Below the pieces are notes generated by a model. That model was not told where the DNA came from. It ran no database searches and saw nothing but the letters and a program-made list of their open reading frames with translations. A DNA stretch of 40,026 bases from Silene noctiflora. Its lineage: Eukaryota > Streptophyta > Magnoliopsida > Caryophyllales > Caryophyllaceae. Location: positions 360,316 through 400,341 of the forward strand of contig VHZZ01000009.1 of NCBI GenBank assembly GCA_009801015.1, in the 5' to 3' direction. Below are positions 22,141 to 33,500 of this stretch, in pieces; the first letter of the stretch is position 1; each line of letters begins with the position of its first letter. Position numbers and translations under genes: made by a program.

Positions 22141-25100
22141 ATGGCGGAAAGGAGTTCTTCATCGTCATTGGGTGTTTTTCATTGTAGGAACTCATTGTTT
22201 TGTTGGTTTACTGCAACTTCATTTCTGTTTTTGCTATCATGGTTATTTCTACTGCCATCAACAGGGCGGTTTCGCCTTGGATTGTCGCCTAGTTTGAGTA
22301 GTCGCATTGTATCTAATGCCGGAATTTCAAATCAACTGGTTAGTATAGGAAGAAGAGATTGTGGTCCGAGGGAAAAACAAGTTTTGAAGGTTTTCATGTA
22401 TGATTTGCCCCCGGAATTTCATTTTGGAATATTAGATTGGAAACCTGAGGGATCAAGTGTTTGGCCTGATATTCGGAAAAATGTGCCTATGTATCCTGGT
22501 GGATTGAATTTGCAGCATAGTATAGAGTATTGGCTTACCTTAGATCTCCTCTTTTCGGAATATTCAGGTGTTACTAGGTCTCGTTTCGCTTTGAGGGTGC
22601 ACAACTCGAGTGAGGCAGATGTGATATTTGTGCCCTTCTTCTCGTCTTTGTCTTTTAATCGATTTTCTAGGCTAAGGAAACAAGAGAGGAACAGCTATGA
22701 CAAAGTTATACAAGATAAATTGGTCAAGTATTTGGAAGGTCAGGAAGAGTGGAAGAAGTCAGGGGGTGTGGATCATATTATTATGGCTCATCATCCGAAT
22801 AGTCTGCTATACGCAAGGAATCAATTATGGCCTGCCACGTTCATACTCTCAGATTTCGGGAGGTATCCACCAAGTATTGCAAATGTTCAGAAAGATGTTA
22901 TTGCTCCTTACCGACATGTTATCAAATCGTTTGATAATGATACGTCAACTTTTGATAGCCGGCCAATTTTATTGTACTTCCAAGGTGCCATATATAGAAA
23001 AGATGTGAGTTCATCCTTTCATTTTTACATATATTCTTTTTGGTTATGTCTGCGGAACCTTGAATCTGTTTCTTTTGATGGTCCACATTATGTGATATGT
23101 GCTATTTTTGCGTGTTTATGCTTGTTATTATATTTGAAAATAACTTTCCTTTGGTGCTGAACTGCTGATATATCCTTGTATCAGGTATGTTTTCTTTTAC
23201 CTAATATATTTTTGATGCATCAGGGGTGTTTTGTATGTGTTAGATTATGTCATTAACAGTAGGCGTGATTCTGATGGTGTGGGAGAGAAGGAAGTCAACG
23301 TTTTTTCCGCCTTTTGTTATCATCTCTGTTTTGAGGGACACATGAAGTATGGATTTGTCTTTCCTATTCCCTTACTGTACTTCTGGAAAAAAAGAAGTAA
23401 TGAGTTTTGATGATTGGTGATAAAAGTTTTGCTGTAGCGGGGATCATTTCTTCAGATAATGAGTGCTGTTGACCTTTTCGTCCATCTGCTTACTCATTGT
23501 TTCTTTAAAGGATCAATGGCATTGTTAATGGATATTGTTCACAATGTTAACCAAAATTAGGCAATAGCTGTAAAATTATTCCGTTTCTCTTTGCTTTAGA
23601 GTTGTAACACAATGGCACCACCATGTCATATCATGCGTACGCCACAGCATCGATTTCCACAATTGTGGCTAGACTCTAGTTCCAATATCTGATACCTTAC
23701 TGGTGTAAAGCTGTAGAAGTGTCATAAGTTGTCATGAAATATACACGACAAAACTGAGTTAACTCAACTCTTCTTAAACACTTTTACTGAAGGGCATTTT
23801 TGTTCTGATTCTATATTCAATTTCATTTCTGTGTTGCATATATGCAAAGGTTTCAAGAAAGAACCGCACTGAAGNGCATTTTGTAAGGATGCTTTATGCT
23901 TGTTTTGTGCGCTTAGTTAGTATAATATCACTCTTTGATTGTTTTACATTAATAGACCCGTCAAAGACTTTTTAATTATCGGTAAAACCCATAACTTGTC
24001 AATATGCCCGTTTAAATCCAGAATTCCAGATAATATTTTGCTTTGTCCTCGACTCTCTTTGTAAACTAAATGTTCCTGCTTGGTTCTAAGTGCATTTAAA
24101 TACCGATCGATTCTTGTCCAACATCCTTTTGCTAGTTTGCTACTACTATAGTCATTTAAAAGTAGATGGAATCTTTGTCACTTTCCGTTTATCTGCCCAA
24201 TTGCCCTTCCTGGCTTCTGTTGTGTCATGATCAAGATATATGATTTATCGGTTAATGATAGGAGGCTTAGAAAATTTTGTAGCATCTTGAGGCACGTTCA
24301 CTGAGATGCACATCATTTAAGTTCTTCACATCTTTTGCTATTAGATTCATTTTATTTCCTCTGCTAGAAACAGCTATACTGGCTTGGAGGACATCCAATA
24401 ATTGATTCCCTTCTTGATTTCCTGATTTAAACTAAAGCAAACCTAATTTCTTCCTGTCTGTAATAATTTTGATGTGTTGCTTGCAAGTTGCACCCACCAC
24501 ATTTTCCCAATGCCCAAGAGCTTGCGTAAAATGGCGGGGCAGGGGGATGGTTGTAAGCAGCCTTACCCATTGTGTTGGCTTTTTTCAGATGACTGATGAT
24601 GAAACTTGCATTGACAAGTCAATTTTAGTGACTACAACTTCACAATAAAACCAAATGGAGTCAGTTTCAGGAGCCATTTCGCTCTATTCATCGTAATAAA
24701 AAAATAAAAAATAAATAAATAGGGAATCTTTGGCTCCGTTGGAAATCCAATTACATATTAAGACGTGAACTCTTCTCTAGTTAATGATCTCGGCAACTAC
24801 TTATGGTAACCTTTCATAGTCTATACTCTATTATTTGTTACATGTCAGTTAGAAGATCAATTGTGCTAAAGAATCGGAAACAAGTGATACCACTTGTTGC
24901 ATATCTATTGTTTAAATGGTTCGATTGAGACATTCCTACTTTGTGGATTTTGACTGCAGGGCGGAGTGATAAGGCAAGAGTTGTTTTATCTTCTGAGAGA
25001 TGAAAAAGATGTGCACTTTACATTCGGAAGTATCCAACATGGTGGTGTCAATAACGCCAGCCAAGGAATGCACTCCTCCAAATTTTGCCTCAACATAGCC

Positions 25101-25517
25101 GGTGACACGCCGTCTTCAAATCGCCTTTTTGATGCGATTGCCAGCCACTGTGTCCCTGTCATTATCAGTGACGAGATCGAGCTTCCATTTGAAGACGTTA
25201 TTGATTACACCGAATTCTGCATCTTTATTCGGACATCTGATGCAGTAAAAGAGAAGTATCTTATAAATCTCATCAGGGGCATTGGAAGGGAAGAGTGGAC
25301 TCGCATGTGGAACAAACTGCAAGAAGTCGAAAAACATTTTGAGTTTCGGTACCCTTCAGGAGACGATGATGCAGTCCAGATGATATGGCAAACGATTTCA
25401 CACAAGGTTCCCTCCATTAAGTTGAAGTTGCACCGATCAAGGCGGTATTCTCGTAGCAAAGACAATAGTGTCGCTCGGACACCCCCACAATTTATGGTGC
25501 CCCACAATTTTTGGTAG
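22141..25517 (+). CDS. GT47 exostosin-family glycosyltransferase (ARAD-like)
   Basis: Two exons, 22141-23004 and 24960-25517, join in phase (GT-AG) to 473 residues. The ATG at 22141 gives a short cytosolic tail (MAERSSSSS) and one signal-anchor segment (about 18-38), the type II layout of Golgi glycosyltransferases; the upstream in-frame TTG at 22111 is not needed. The exostosin domain runs from about residue 81 (VLKVFMYDLPPEF). It includes ADVIFVPFFSSLSF, DHIIMAHHPNSL and, after the intron, GMHSSKFCLNIAGDTPSSN, RLFDAIASHCVPVIISD and IELPFEDVIDY, the nucleotide-sugar-binding part of plant GT47 enzymes. Closest in my memory are the ARAD1/2 and At1g67410-type members, implicated in pectic arabinan and other wall glycans. 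Substrate and linkage cannot be read here. The 1955-base intron contains the window's only ambiguous base (23875). The frame is intact. Confidence 0.9.
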
Positions 25518-26968
25518 GAAGTTAACTGTCATCTCTGAAGACCTGCATGCTAAGGCTGGTGAAGCTGCATATCATAACATAACACAGGTTGCAGTTTCAG
25601 ATAAATTTTTTGAGAAATTCTTGTCTATTCTGCTGAAAACAGGTTACTTTTTTTTTGCTTTCCATTTCAGCATTGAATTCTTTTTAGAAACGAACAAATC
25701 TTTTGTATAGTTCCTTTTCCGATTAACATTTTTTTACTGCAAGGTAACTTCTGGTTTCTTGCTGATGGTTCTAAACTTCTAATTACCTAAATATGATTAT
25801 ATGAACTTTGAAGATTCATAGTTTTCATCGCATTCCAAAATATCAACAAATTATGCTCATTTTGGTCATTAGATAAAGAGTTATGGTCTAAAAATAGTTC
25901 AATTTGCTGCAAATTGGAGCTAATGATGAAAATTTTAAGCCTTCTGGTGTATCTGTTTAATTTCCTTGATGTCTGGATAGAGGATGAACAATTCTGTCAC
26001 AATCGGGATCCTCTCCATTTATTTCCGCTTGCTTGCTCGCTCTTGTTACGTGTTTGAGGTGTGGCCGTGTGGGACACATCTATAACAGGCTGTAAGATGG
26101 AGTACCCCCTCCATCTCATTTACCGTTTTCCGTCTTAATTCAGCGGTAGTTAATACTCCCTTCATCGCAATTAAAAAAAATATCTCAATTTTTTTTAATA
26201 CAAAGGATAAAGTTATTATTTTATCACTTTTCTTACATGCACGTAAAAAAAGAAAGACAGTATAAATGGAATATTACTTTAAAGGGTTGCCAATTAAAAA
26301 AGAAAGACAGTAATTATATTTACTATATACAGTATGTCATGTTTTTCTTATACTTAGAACAAGCTAGTCTCTCAAATTTATTAGACGATCTTGTTATCGG
26401 TCTATTGGAGCTTTTCTTTTTTCTTTTTGTTTTTTTTTTTTTTGATGAGGTGAGATAACTAGATTGATTTTCTAGGATACGATTTAGGTATTGTTTGATT
26501 ACCCCTTGTAAAACATAAGAATCGAAAAATCCCATAAATTACAAGATAAGGAGTTGTCTTGTTGTCCATTTTTTTGGCAAAATGTAAACACTTATTATTT
26601 TAGGAATTTTCAATGCCGGTATAATAGGGGAACTGGATTAATTACTCTCCATCAGTTAATATGCAATTCCTAAGGAATTCAACCCACATACATAACAATC
26701 GATGTTGCCGAATTCACGTGAATTATCTGTAAGAAAATAATTCACATGAATTAGCTTTTTCCGTAATATCCCAATACCTTAATCAACTAAACGATACCTT
26801 ACTCTTCTTCCAATTTTTTTTCAAACTTTCCTAGAAAATGGGATAATTCTAAAGAATCGAATAATGGATTATAAAAGAGAATCTAAGCTAATGAACACAG
26901 ATTTAATAATCTACATGCAAGCATGTGAGAGCCAAGAAATGGTTGTAAACTTTCAGTCTTGTCTCATT
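25518..26968. other. Gene-free region with Stowaway-like fragments
   Basis: The first few hundred bases are presumably the GT47 3' UTR and downstream flank. At 26,101-26,175 two Stowaway-like starts occur close together (GTACCCCCTCCATCTC and ATACTCCCTTCATCGC), and AAAGAAAGACAGTA is repeated at about 26,249 and 26,298, suggesting overlapping decayed MITEs. A poly-T/A tract lies at about 26,430. No coding gene seen. Confidence 0.45.
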
Positions 26969-27131
26969 ATAGACGGCTACTATCCATCTAAAGCTAAAGA
27001 CGAATAATTACCCTCTCACAAAATACAAGTGGAACGGCAAGTGAGGTATCAATTTCCCACTCACTTGCACTATCCACTCACATTTTGTGAGAGGGACGTC
27101 TTCAATTTTAGACGGATAGTATCCGTTTAAC
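26969..27131. mobile_element. Foldback MITE with AGACGG/CCGTCT ends
   Basis: Left arm: TAGACGGCTACTATCCATCT, then AAAGACG and CCCTCTCACAAAAT. Right arm in reverse complement: AAACGGATACTATCCGTC, then GAAGACGTCCCTCTCACA. The two arms pair over about 70 bases with mismatches, around a short loop. The element is about 160 bp, non-coding and moderately diverged. No certain target-site duplication was read. The AGACGG/CCGTCT core recurs as small hairpins elsewhere in the window (near 14,796). Confidence 0.65.
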
Positions 27132-27490
27132 AGTTTAGAGATGGAAGTTAGGTTTACGTCGAAAAATGAAAGTCACATGTTCCCATGCATTAATATAGTT
27201 ATAATGAAAAAGGCTAAGTTTAAATTTGCCAAAACAATGCATATTGTTATTCCTAAATTAAAGTTAGTTAGGTATTTGTATTATTCTTTATTAAGTTTGC
27301 GTACTAATTGCTCTTTGTCTTTATTTCATTACTTGAAAATATTTTAATAATTGTATCATATCTTAACTAATTTTAAAGCATCCAATTATCTTTCATTAAT
27401 TACTTATAACAAAGGATAGTCTTCTGACTAATCATTTCACTTGTCGGTATTGTCTCTTTGTGCTTAGTTATGGTACAAGTAACCGATAAT

Positions 27491-27707
27491 GCCCGCAACG
27501 ATGGAGTTCAGTGGTTAGACTTGGATGAAATTTTCAAGTGATTCAGGTTTAAGTCTCTTCTTAAAAAGCATTTTTGTGTTGTGTTTATGACTTGAGTATG
27601 TGCCTTCTAGACTTCGAGTTTGTCACTCCCAGAGATACTTAATTTGTAGTCTTATTCAGTGCGTACCAAAGACAGCGGCTGCGAATTCCTTTATCATTCA
27701 AAAAAAA
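27491..27707 (+). mobile_element. Candidate tRNA-derived SINE
   Basis: A box A-like TTCAGTGGTTAGACTTGG at about 27,508 is followed about 35 bases later by a box B-like CAGGTTTAAGTCTC, the spacing of an RNA polymerase III internal promoter. The body ends in GACAGCGGCTGCGAATTCC, a phrase like those at the 3' ends of plant SINEs, and then an A-rich tail (27,700-27,707). Target-site duplications were not established. It cannot be a functional tRNA gene because no cloverleaf closes. Confidence 0.5.
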
Positions 27708-27810
27708 GAATTATGCAAAATAATATCTAAAGATTTCATTTGTAAATATCTTTACATATTGAAGAAAATTGAGAAAATGATCAACTTTATAAATCAACAA
27801 GTTATTTCAT

Positions 27811-28335
27811 TTAGACCCGACAAACAGATCAGATCAGATCGGGTCGTATTCGTATAATCGTATCCGTGTCAACTTTAAACGGATCATAAGTACTCCAACC
27901 CTTAACCTGACCCAATTACATAAATAAGTCATTTATCTTAACCCTAACCTAACCCATTTAATTTTATTTATAACCCAACCCAACATATTTAACCGATTTA
28001 TCTTTAAGAAGGTTATTTGTAACCCACATAACCCGTTTAACCAATAAACTAGTAAAACAAAAAGTGTTTCTAGCCCTATTATTTCAAAAATGATAAATGA
28101 AAATGCTTATTTTTGGTTGAATTATTAACTCAAGCCAAATATATTATGACGCTTTTAAATAAATGAGTTATTCGTGTCGGGTTCGTGTCAACAGAATTCA
28201 ACCCTAACCCAACCCACACAAGTTTCATTTTGCGTCCGTGTCAACCCAATTATTTAAGAAGGTCAGAACGTCTTAACCCTAATCCGCCGCTAACTTCGCG
28301 TCGTGTTTTCGAGTCATGTCAGTGATAATTGGCAC
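27811..28335. repeat. Decayed repeat rich in AACCC/GGGTC words
   Basis: The stretch begins near TAGACCCGACAAACAG and is filled with AACCCAACCC, CCCTAACC and TCGGGTTCGTGTC words. It ends near GTGATAATTGGCACC, whose reverse complement resembles the left end (GTGCCAATTATCAC). This fits a known style of plant non-autonomous DNA element with pyrimidine-biased interior, but the ends are too diverged for a family name. Similar words occur at about 9,550, 14,030 and 38,590. Confidence 0.45.
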
Positions 28336-28777
28336 CTTCGTCGCTAACTGATTTTCAAACCTCCTTAAACTTATAAAATAGACATTCTCTCCTATTCGAT
28401 AAACATGTTCCAGTTTCTCTACAAATTTAAAATTATATCAATGTCACATTACTCAAGCTCAAAAAAATTGCACATAAACTCATATACATCTGGATATATA
28501 GTCCTATTTGTGCCACTTATCTCGACCGTAAACAGTGATCATTTTATTTTATCATCTAAAAACGGGACCTCTAGGCTCTAACCTAGCTACCAAAACATAT
28601 CCAACCTTTGTCGTCTATACTCCAAATATCTACACTATCAAGTACCAAAACATTACACATCCGATTCGATTTATAAAACGAATAGTACCACATCGAATAT
28701 AAATACTCGTCCAAAATTACATCGTAATGATATATGTCCTTAAATTGAATAAAGAAGTTAAAAGCCGATAAAAAATA

Positions 28778-28870
28778 CTCCTTACGTCTCAATTATTTGT
28801 GTTTATTTTTTTCATTCTTTGTAAGCAGTATTTTTAATCAGAAATAAATAAATAATTAGAATGGTGTGAG
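28778..28870. mobile_element. Stowaway-like MITE (diverged)
   Basis: The left end CTCCTTACGTCTCAATTATT follows a TA at 28,776-28,777. The right end, AATAAATAAATAATTAGAAT then GGTGTGAG, is followed by TA at 28,871-28,872. In reverse complement the right end resembles the left. Size and TA flanks fit Stowaway, with notable decay at the right terminus. Confidence 0.5.
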
Positions 28871-29134
28871 TAGATGTGAATATGTGATCCAACCCCTAAC
28901 ATGCATGATGAATGATATATTACATATTCATTGGGGGAGGGGTGAGGGTAGGAGTTAGTGGATCATACATCCGATGTACTACCATCAGTTTTATAGTTTT
29001 TAAGCATTATAATAAAGTTTTTGAATTTTGTTTTAAAAATTATGAGTTTTACACATATGCTCAAAAACAAATAAAGTTTGAGGTAATAAGCTCAGCAAAA
29101 ATACATAAATGCTCAAAACAAATAAAGTCTAAGG

Positions 29135-29301
29135 CAGTACATCTAGTTCCTTTTTCTCGTGGGGGTAGTAGGGGCGCTCGCCATCGCTGGTTTTTGAAAA
29201 TTTCAAAATTTTTAATTAAAATTTCCGATTTTTTTTCCAAACTACCTTATCCTATATCCACTCCACCATTGCTAACTTCAAATCCTGACTTTGCCACGGT
29301 G
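29135..29301. mobile_element. Diverged relative of the hAT MITE at 32868-33048
   Basis: The interior shares GGGGGTAGTAGGGGCG, TTTCAAAATTTTTAATTAAA and the C-rich ACTCCACCATTGCTAAC region with the intact copy in the MYB intron. The right end AAATCCTGACTTTGCCAC matches that copy's AAATCCTGGCTCCGCCAC. The left terminus is weak (CAGTACATCTAG) and no duplication is seen, so the boundaries are approximate and the copy is old. Confidence 0.5.
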
Positions 29302-29821
29302 TATATTCACATTTAATAAATCGAAGTCAATTCTATAAACGACAATATAAATAAAACAACAAAGTGAATAGTCATTATAATGCTTTAGTCGCATCTCTTT
29401 AATCAAACCTCCAACCTAATTGTTGTCTACTCCATTTTTAAACTTACTAACTTCCAATAACATCTCAATCACACCCCTAACTAATTACTCTTTTTTATAC
29501 AACAATCTTAGCCAATCAATTATTTACCTATTTTAATTATACGGAGCAATAATTTCTGACGAATATTTAAAAAAAATAAAAGTAAATAAATAAATAACTG
29601 AGACGAAAGCTAAGAAGTACAATATTGTTTTATTCTTATTTCGTTCCCTGACTAATAAACATTTTGTAGTTAAAATTGTCAAGTGATCCGCGTAATATCA
29701 ACCTGTTTAGTGGTTAACACGTTAAAGAATTAAAAATGTTGATTAATACTTCCTCCAATTCATTTAATTTTTCTTACGAGTATTTAATTAAAATATCCTT
29801 TACAAAATAAGAGTTATTATA

Positions 29822-30252
29822 GGCTCTATTTGGTAAAACTACCTTGAAAATGTAGCTGAAACCTGAAAAAGTAGCTAAAAACTGAAAAGCTAACTAAAAC
29901 CTGAAAACCAACTGATAAGGTAACTGAAAATTAGGAATTGATAAGGTAGCTGATTATATAAAAAAATATTTGGCAAGCTAACTGAAAAGGTAACTGATTT
30001 TGACGAAATTACGAAAAAGGATATGATAATTATTTAGTAGTATAGATTTAAGGGGTAAAAAAGGAAAATCAAATCAAATCAGATACCTGAAATCTCAAAT
30101 GCTACTCTAGGTAGCATTTCATTTCAAGTAGCTTATTTGGTTAAATAAGCTACTTGTCAAACGCTTACAAAAATATAAGGTACCTGAAATTTTGGTCAAA
30201 TAAACTACTTTGACCAAATCAGATACCTGAAAATGTCTTGCCAAACAGAGTC
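29822..30252. mobile_element. TIR element with GGCTCTATTTGG ends
   Basis: Left end GGCTCTATTTGGTAA and right end TTGCCAAACAGAGTC (reverse complement GACTCTGTTTGGCAA) are inverted repeats. Inside are repeated AACTGAAAAGGTAACTGA words and a near-perfect palindrome (AAGTAGCTTATTTGG/TTAAATAAGCTACTTG) near 30,127-30,156. The 431-bp element is non-coding. ATA abuts both ends, hinting at a 3-bp duplication as in PIF/Harbinger, but the class is uncertain and hAT is possible. Confidence 0.6.
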
Positions 30253-30576
30253 ATAGAAATGATAATAAGAACGAGTACTAGAGTAACATATTTTCATATA
30301 CTTTTGCTTTTATAATTCTGAAAATACAAATTTACTTGACAATATTTTTCGTACAAAAATTAACCAAAATGTATATAGGTGTATATTGTAGCGAAGTTTT
30401 AATGTACTAGTCGATATTTTATAAGACTGTTATACGATGTACAACGTACAAGTTTTTATAATATACAGCTTATATATGTACATTATTTGATGATATAATA
30501 TCAAAAAACAAAATCCATACACTATAATTATAAACTCGTAATGCATCATACAACAGTCTTATTTGAGAATTACGGA

Positions 30577-33500
30577 TTAATTTCCATTAAATAGTTGCAT
30601 GGACCAAAGATCTTCTTCAGCAGTTGGCCAAAATTGTTGTGCATGTGTTTCAGCTGGAATAATATTTGAGTTTATCATAATATTATAATTATTATTATTA
30701 TTATCCATAGGTGGTTGTTGTTGTTCAGGATGATATGATGTAGGTAAATTATTATTACTATAAGGTAAATGGTTAATATTTTGAGTAATAAATGAAGGGT
30801 TAGATGATTCACATGTCATGTAAATTTGAGTTGAAGAACTTGCTTGCTCCATTTTATTATCATAGCTTTGTCTAGAATGACTGCTGTTACTGCTTTCTGA
30901 TACTTGTTTTGTGTGTTTTTGTATCCGAGTTCGCCAGTAATTCTTTATCTCGTTATCTGTTCGCCCGGGTAGATGTTTCGCGATTTTTGACCACCTGTAA
31001 GGGTTTATATGCAAGTCATTAATAAAGAATAACTTGAAAAGTAATTATATGACACTTTTTGATTTAACATATTCTACATTTGATTAAAATATTTATCAAT
31101 AGAAATGTAAAGAATTAGACGAGATAGAGAAAGTATTATTATAAATCTTCGATATTATTCTTATTATACTAAAATTTAGTGCTCAATTTCACCCATGTTA
31201 TTCTGCTAAAATTATCTAAATTAATGGTAAGTATTAAATTGTGATTTTGACTCATTATGGATCAAATAAATAAGAAAATTTGATTAGTGGGGTCTTAACG
31301 TAAATTTAAAAACCGCCCTTAAAATAGAAGGATTTTACATAGTAAAAACTCAGTTCAATTGTACATATGCAAGCATACGATACGATAAATCTACAAAAAA
31401 AAAATGTGGGGTGAGACCCCATTTTTCATACTGTGGTTACGTCAGTAACTATAACCGTGTATATTTACTCGTGAAAAATTGATTAAACGGTAAAAAAAAA
31501 ACGTCAACATGCAAATAAGACAACAAGATCAAATAAAACATGAATAACAATTCTTGTTTAAAGATGTTTTAACTTACGGCAATTTACACAACTAACTAAA
31601 GAATAAGTTGAAATAGATAGAGAAGTTGCGAGAAGGTTTAAGTTAAGACGGTTTTAAGCAAGATCTATGAAAAGGGGTTCCGAAACATGAAGGTACAAGT
31701 CAACATCAATGACAAGCAGGAAGTTGGCAAGTGGTTCTGGATTACACAAATCTATCACAAAAAAGTGGCACCTCAACTATTAATTTTGTAACTCAATGCT
31801 TGTACTTCATTGCTATTTTTAGTAACGTTTTGTCCCAACCTATAATTCAATACTTTAACCTTTAATAATGTACGAAACACTCCTTCCATTCAAGATCAAT
31901 CTTTTTAATAGTCAGATGAGGGTTAGGTCTAGGTGATAATGAGACGAGACAGCTCAGTCAAAGCTCGACTCGGGCGAGCTTGGCTCGAGATCGAGCTCGG
32001 TTAGATAGCTAAACGATTAAAGCAAAGCTAACGTTGGCTTGACTCGAAAAACTCGTGAGCGGCTCGAACGTGTGTAATTTATAGTAATATATTCGTCTTA
32101 TTTTGTAAAAATATTGATTATCTTTATATAATCATATTAATGTTCCGTTGATTTACCCAATATTTTTATACATAATAACTTTTAAATTCTCATATAAAAA
32201 ATATAAGAAGAAAAAAAGCTCGATAATTTACCAATTATATATAGACCCGGGCTCGCGAGTTTGGGTTAAAGCTCGTGAGTATGGTAAGAGGCACAGTTTT
32301 TTTAAGCTCAGGTGAGCTCGAGATCATCATGAGCTTGCGTTTTGTTTCACCAGTACAAGTCGAGCAAAATCAATTTAAGTTCGTGCTTGGCTCGGCTCGT
32401 TATCTTCCTTAGTCAAGCCATGACTTATGAGTAGGGATCGCAAAAGGATTCAGGACCCTCCCCAATAAATGAGGAGTTATGAATAGTAAACTCAAGGCTT
32501 CAGCTATCACTCGGTCTTCTTTAAGACGGTTATGTTCATCGTCTTTCGTGTCAAATGGATATTGGATAAAATATTAATTGACTATATAGATACATAGGGA
32601 CAAAATTTGACATTCTCCAGACATTTTGTTTTTTGTATTATTCATCTTTTTAACCTGTTTGATTATTCATGACGGATATAACGTCTTAACGTCTTAAATA
32701 AGAATATGTGCATCGCTATATGTATCTAGTAACATTATTAATATATTCTCAATTAATATATCACCGTATTAGGATATTAAACTTTGATTGAACCTCAGCC
32801 ATCGCCTTACAAGTTTTGGTTGAGATGGATCATCAACATGGTATTGGAGCCCCAGATATCTCACGAGCAGTGGTGGAGCTAGCTAGGGGGGCTATCCCTA
32901 GCAGGGGCGACCGCTCCCCCCGGCGGTTGAGTTTTTCGAAGTTTTTAGTTAAATTTTTCGAATTTTTTCTGAGTGTCCCTTATATTATTACTCATTCGCC
33001 CCCCTAAAAATTTTTGCCCCCTAAACTCAAATCCTGGCTCCGCCACTGCTCACGAGTGAGTTTCAGCACATGGTATGGAGAAGTCTGTGCACTAATATTC
33101 ACTCTTTGAGCCTAAAAGGCATTCGAGTGAGGGATATATTAGGATATTAAATGTTGATTGAACCTCGACCATCACCTTAAGGTTTTGGCCGAGATGATTT
33201 TATCAACACATCGATCCATGCCAGAAATGGAAGGCCTAGATTGAAATTTAATAGTAGTACTTGTAAATCCACTAGGAAAAAAAGATCATGTGCAAGAAAT
33301 TCTCCATCTTATAATTCATGTAATTTAAAAAGTTATAAGACATGAACATGTTAGAGCACATGTTGTATATGTGGTCTCAACAGGAAAGAACACATGATAA
33401 AATTACATATAGAAATATTTCGTTATGTTCTTGGTTTATCACACAATAGATAAATTAATTAATTGCGTAGAATAAAAAATAAAATAAAAATGCATGGAAT

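Noticed and set aside
23875-23875. Ambiguous base N
   Set aside because: A single unresolved base within the GT47 intron; an assembly or sequencing matter without biological meaning.
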